Below, in pieces: positions 63,473-64,000 of a stretch of DNA of 64,000 nucleotides. The position numbers and the translations under genes are program-made. This stretch comes from Gabonibacter massiliensis (GTDB taxonomy: Bacteria > Bacteroidota > Bacteroidia > Bacteroidales > Marinifilaceae): assembly GCA_001487125.1 (NCBI GenBank), contig LN913012.1, forward strand, positions 186,001-250,000. Reading direction: 5' to 3'. Position 1 is the stretch's first letter. Each line of letters opens with the position of its first letter. The notes beneath the pieces were generated by a model, which saw only the letters and a list, made by a program, of their open reading frames with translations, was not told where the DNA came from and made no database searches.

Positions 63473-64000
63473 ATGGCAGAGATTCAACAAAAAGAGGAGG
63501 GTGGCAGAAAAAAGGGTAAACAGAAAAAGTTCAACATTCATGTGGATTTTACACCCATGGTGGATATGAATATGTTACTGATTACTTTTTTCATGCTATG
63601 TACCTCCATGAGTAAACCTCAGACAATGGAAATCAGTATGCCTCGGAAGGATTTATTGAATGAACAGGAGCAAAATAAAGTGAAAGCTTCTAAGGCCATA
63701 ACGATTTTATTAGGGAAAGAGGGTAAGGTATATTATTACGTGGGGGAGCCGAATTATGATGATCCCGATTTGTTGAAAGAGACGGATTTTTCTTCCAACG
63801 GATTACGTGCTTTATTGTTGGGACGTAATCGGTTCGTGGTTCAAAAGATTCGGGAGCTGAAACAGAAAAGAGCCAACCTGGAGATTACGAATGAAGAGTA
63901 TATGAAGCAGTCTTCAGAGATCCGGAAAGATAAAGATTCTCCCGTGGTATTGATTAAAGCGACAGATTTTGCCAGTTATAAGAATCTGATAGATGCTTTG
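63473..64000 (+). CDS. exbD: Second ExbD/TolR-family protein (3' end outside window)
   Basis: The frame is open from ATG 63473 to the window edge (176 codons). The membrane helix carries the Asp in VDFTPMVDMNMLLITFFML. The periplasmic part has the long insertion typical of Bacteroidetes members (VYYYVGEPNYDDPDLLKETD). Two unlike ExbD proteins in tandem are usual in Bacteroidetes Exb operons. A TonB gene may follow outside the window. Confidence 0.9.
   Translation, partial: MAEIQQKEEGGRKKGKQKKFNIHVDFTPMVDMNMLLITFFMLCTSMSKPQTMEISMPRKDLLNEQEQNKVKASKAITILLGKEGKVYYYVGEPNYDDPDLLKETDFSSNGLRALLLGRNRFVVQKIRELKQKRANLEITNEEYMKQSSEIRKDKDSPVVLIKATDFASYKNLIDAL

Overview
The window reads as chromosome of an anaerobic Bacteroidales bacterium, most likely of the Odoribacteraceae (Butyricimonas/Odoribacter type). 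This is an inference from three things: a SusC/SusD outer-membrane locus run by an ECF sigma/FecR pair, a sodium-pumping methylmalonyl-CoA decarboxylase operon, and Bacteroidetes promoters of the form TTTG-N19-TANNTTTG, which are seen exactly at gapA, at tRNA-Lys and at a candidate small RNA. Base composition is AT-rich in most housekeeping genes and visibly richer in G/C across the SusC/SusD locus. No phage, integrase, transposase, CRISPR array or rRNA was found.

Layout. 1-3.5 kb: end of glutamate dehydrogenase, a small acidic protein, then a minus-strand group (threonine aldolase, mnmD, TIGR02757 protein) with a 12-copy octamer repeat between the last two. 3.6-7.7 kb: minus-strand operon mce-mmdA-mmdD-mmdC-mmdB for propionate formation coupled to Na+ export. 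8-11.9 kb: membrane protein, Xaa-Pro aminopeptidase, dnaN and a DnaQ-like exonuclease. 12.1-17.6 kb: tripartite RND efflux operon. 17.6-25 kb: secreted lipase-like lipoprotein, then a plus-strand run argS, flavoredoxin-like protein, PHP phosphatase, two FKBP-like lipoproteins and an inositol-phosphatase-family gene. 25-38 kb: dbpA-type helicase, patatin, gapA, tilS, transglutaminase-like lipoprotein, ettA with a Cys-rich partner, AsmA-family protein, HhH protein, tRNA-Lys(TTT). Between gapA and tilS lies a candidate small RNA under a strong promoter with LacI-family-like operator sequences.

39.4-50.8 kb is the most distinctive region: sigma factor, FecR anti-sigma, STN-bearing SusC, SusD, a fasciclin-like lipoprotein, a small lipoprotein and a pair of exported TldD/TldE-like proteins. 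Read as one locus it suggests TonB-dependent capture of a peptide-like ligand, signalling back to the sigma factor, and proteolysis outside the cytoplasm by a TldD/TldE pair that is normally cytosolic.

50.9-64 kb: DUF2807 protein, CopB-type copper ATPase, a short segment bounded by 18-bp direct repeats that holds a lipoprotein gene and a decayed duplicate of the gene at 38.4 kb, an ABC-2 permease fused to a peptidase-like and a golvesin-like domain, an Ig-like exported protein, mscL, pgl, and the start of an ExbB/ExbD/ExbD energy-transduction operon that runs off the window.
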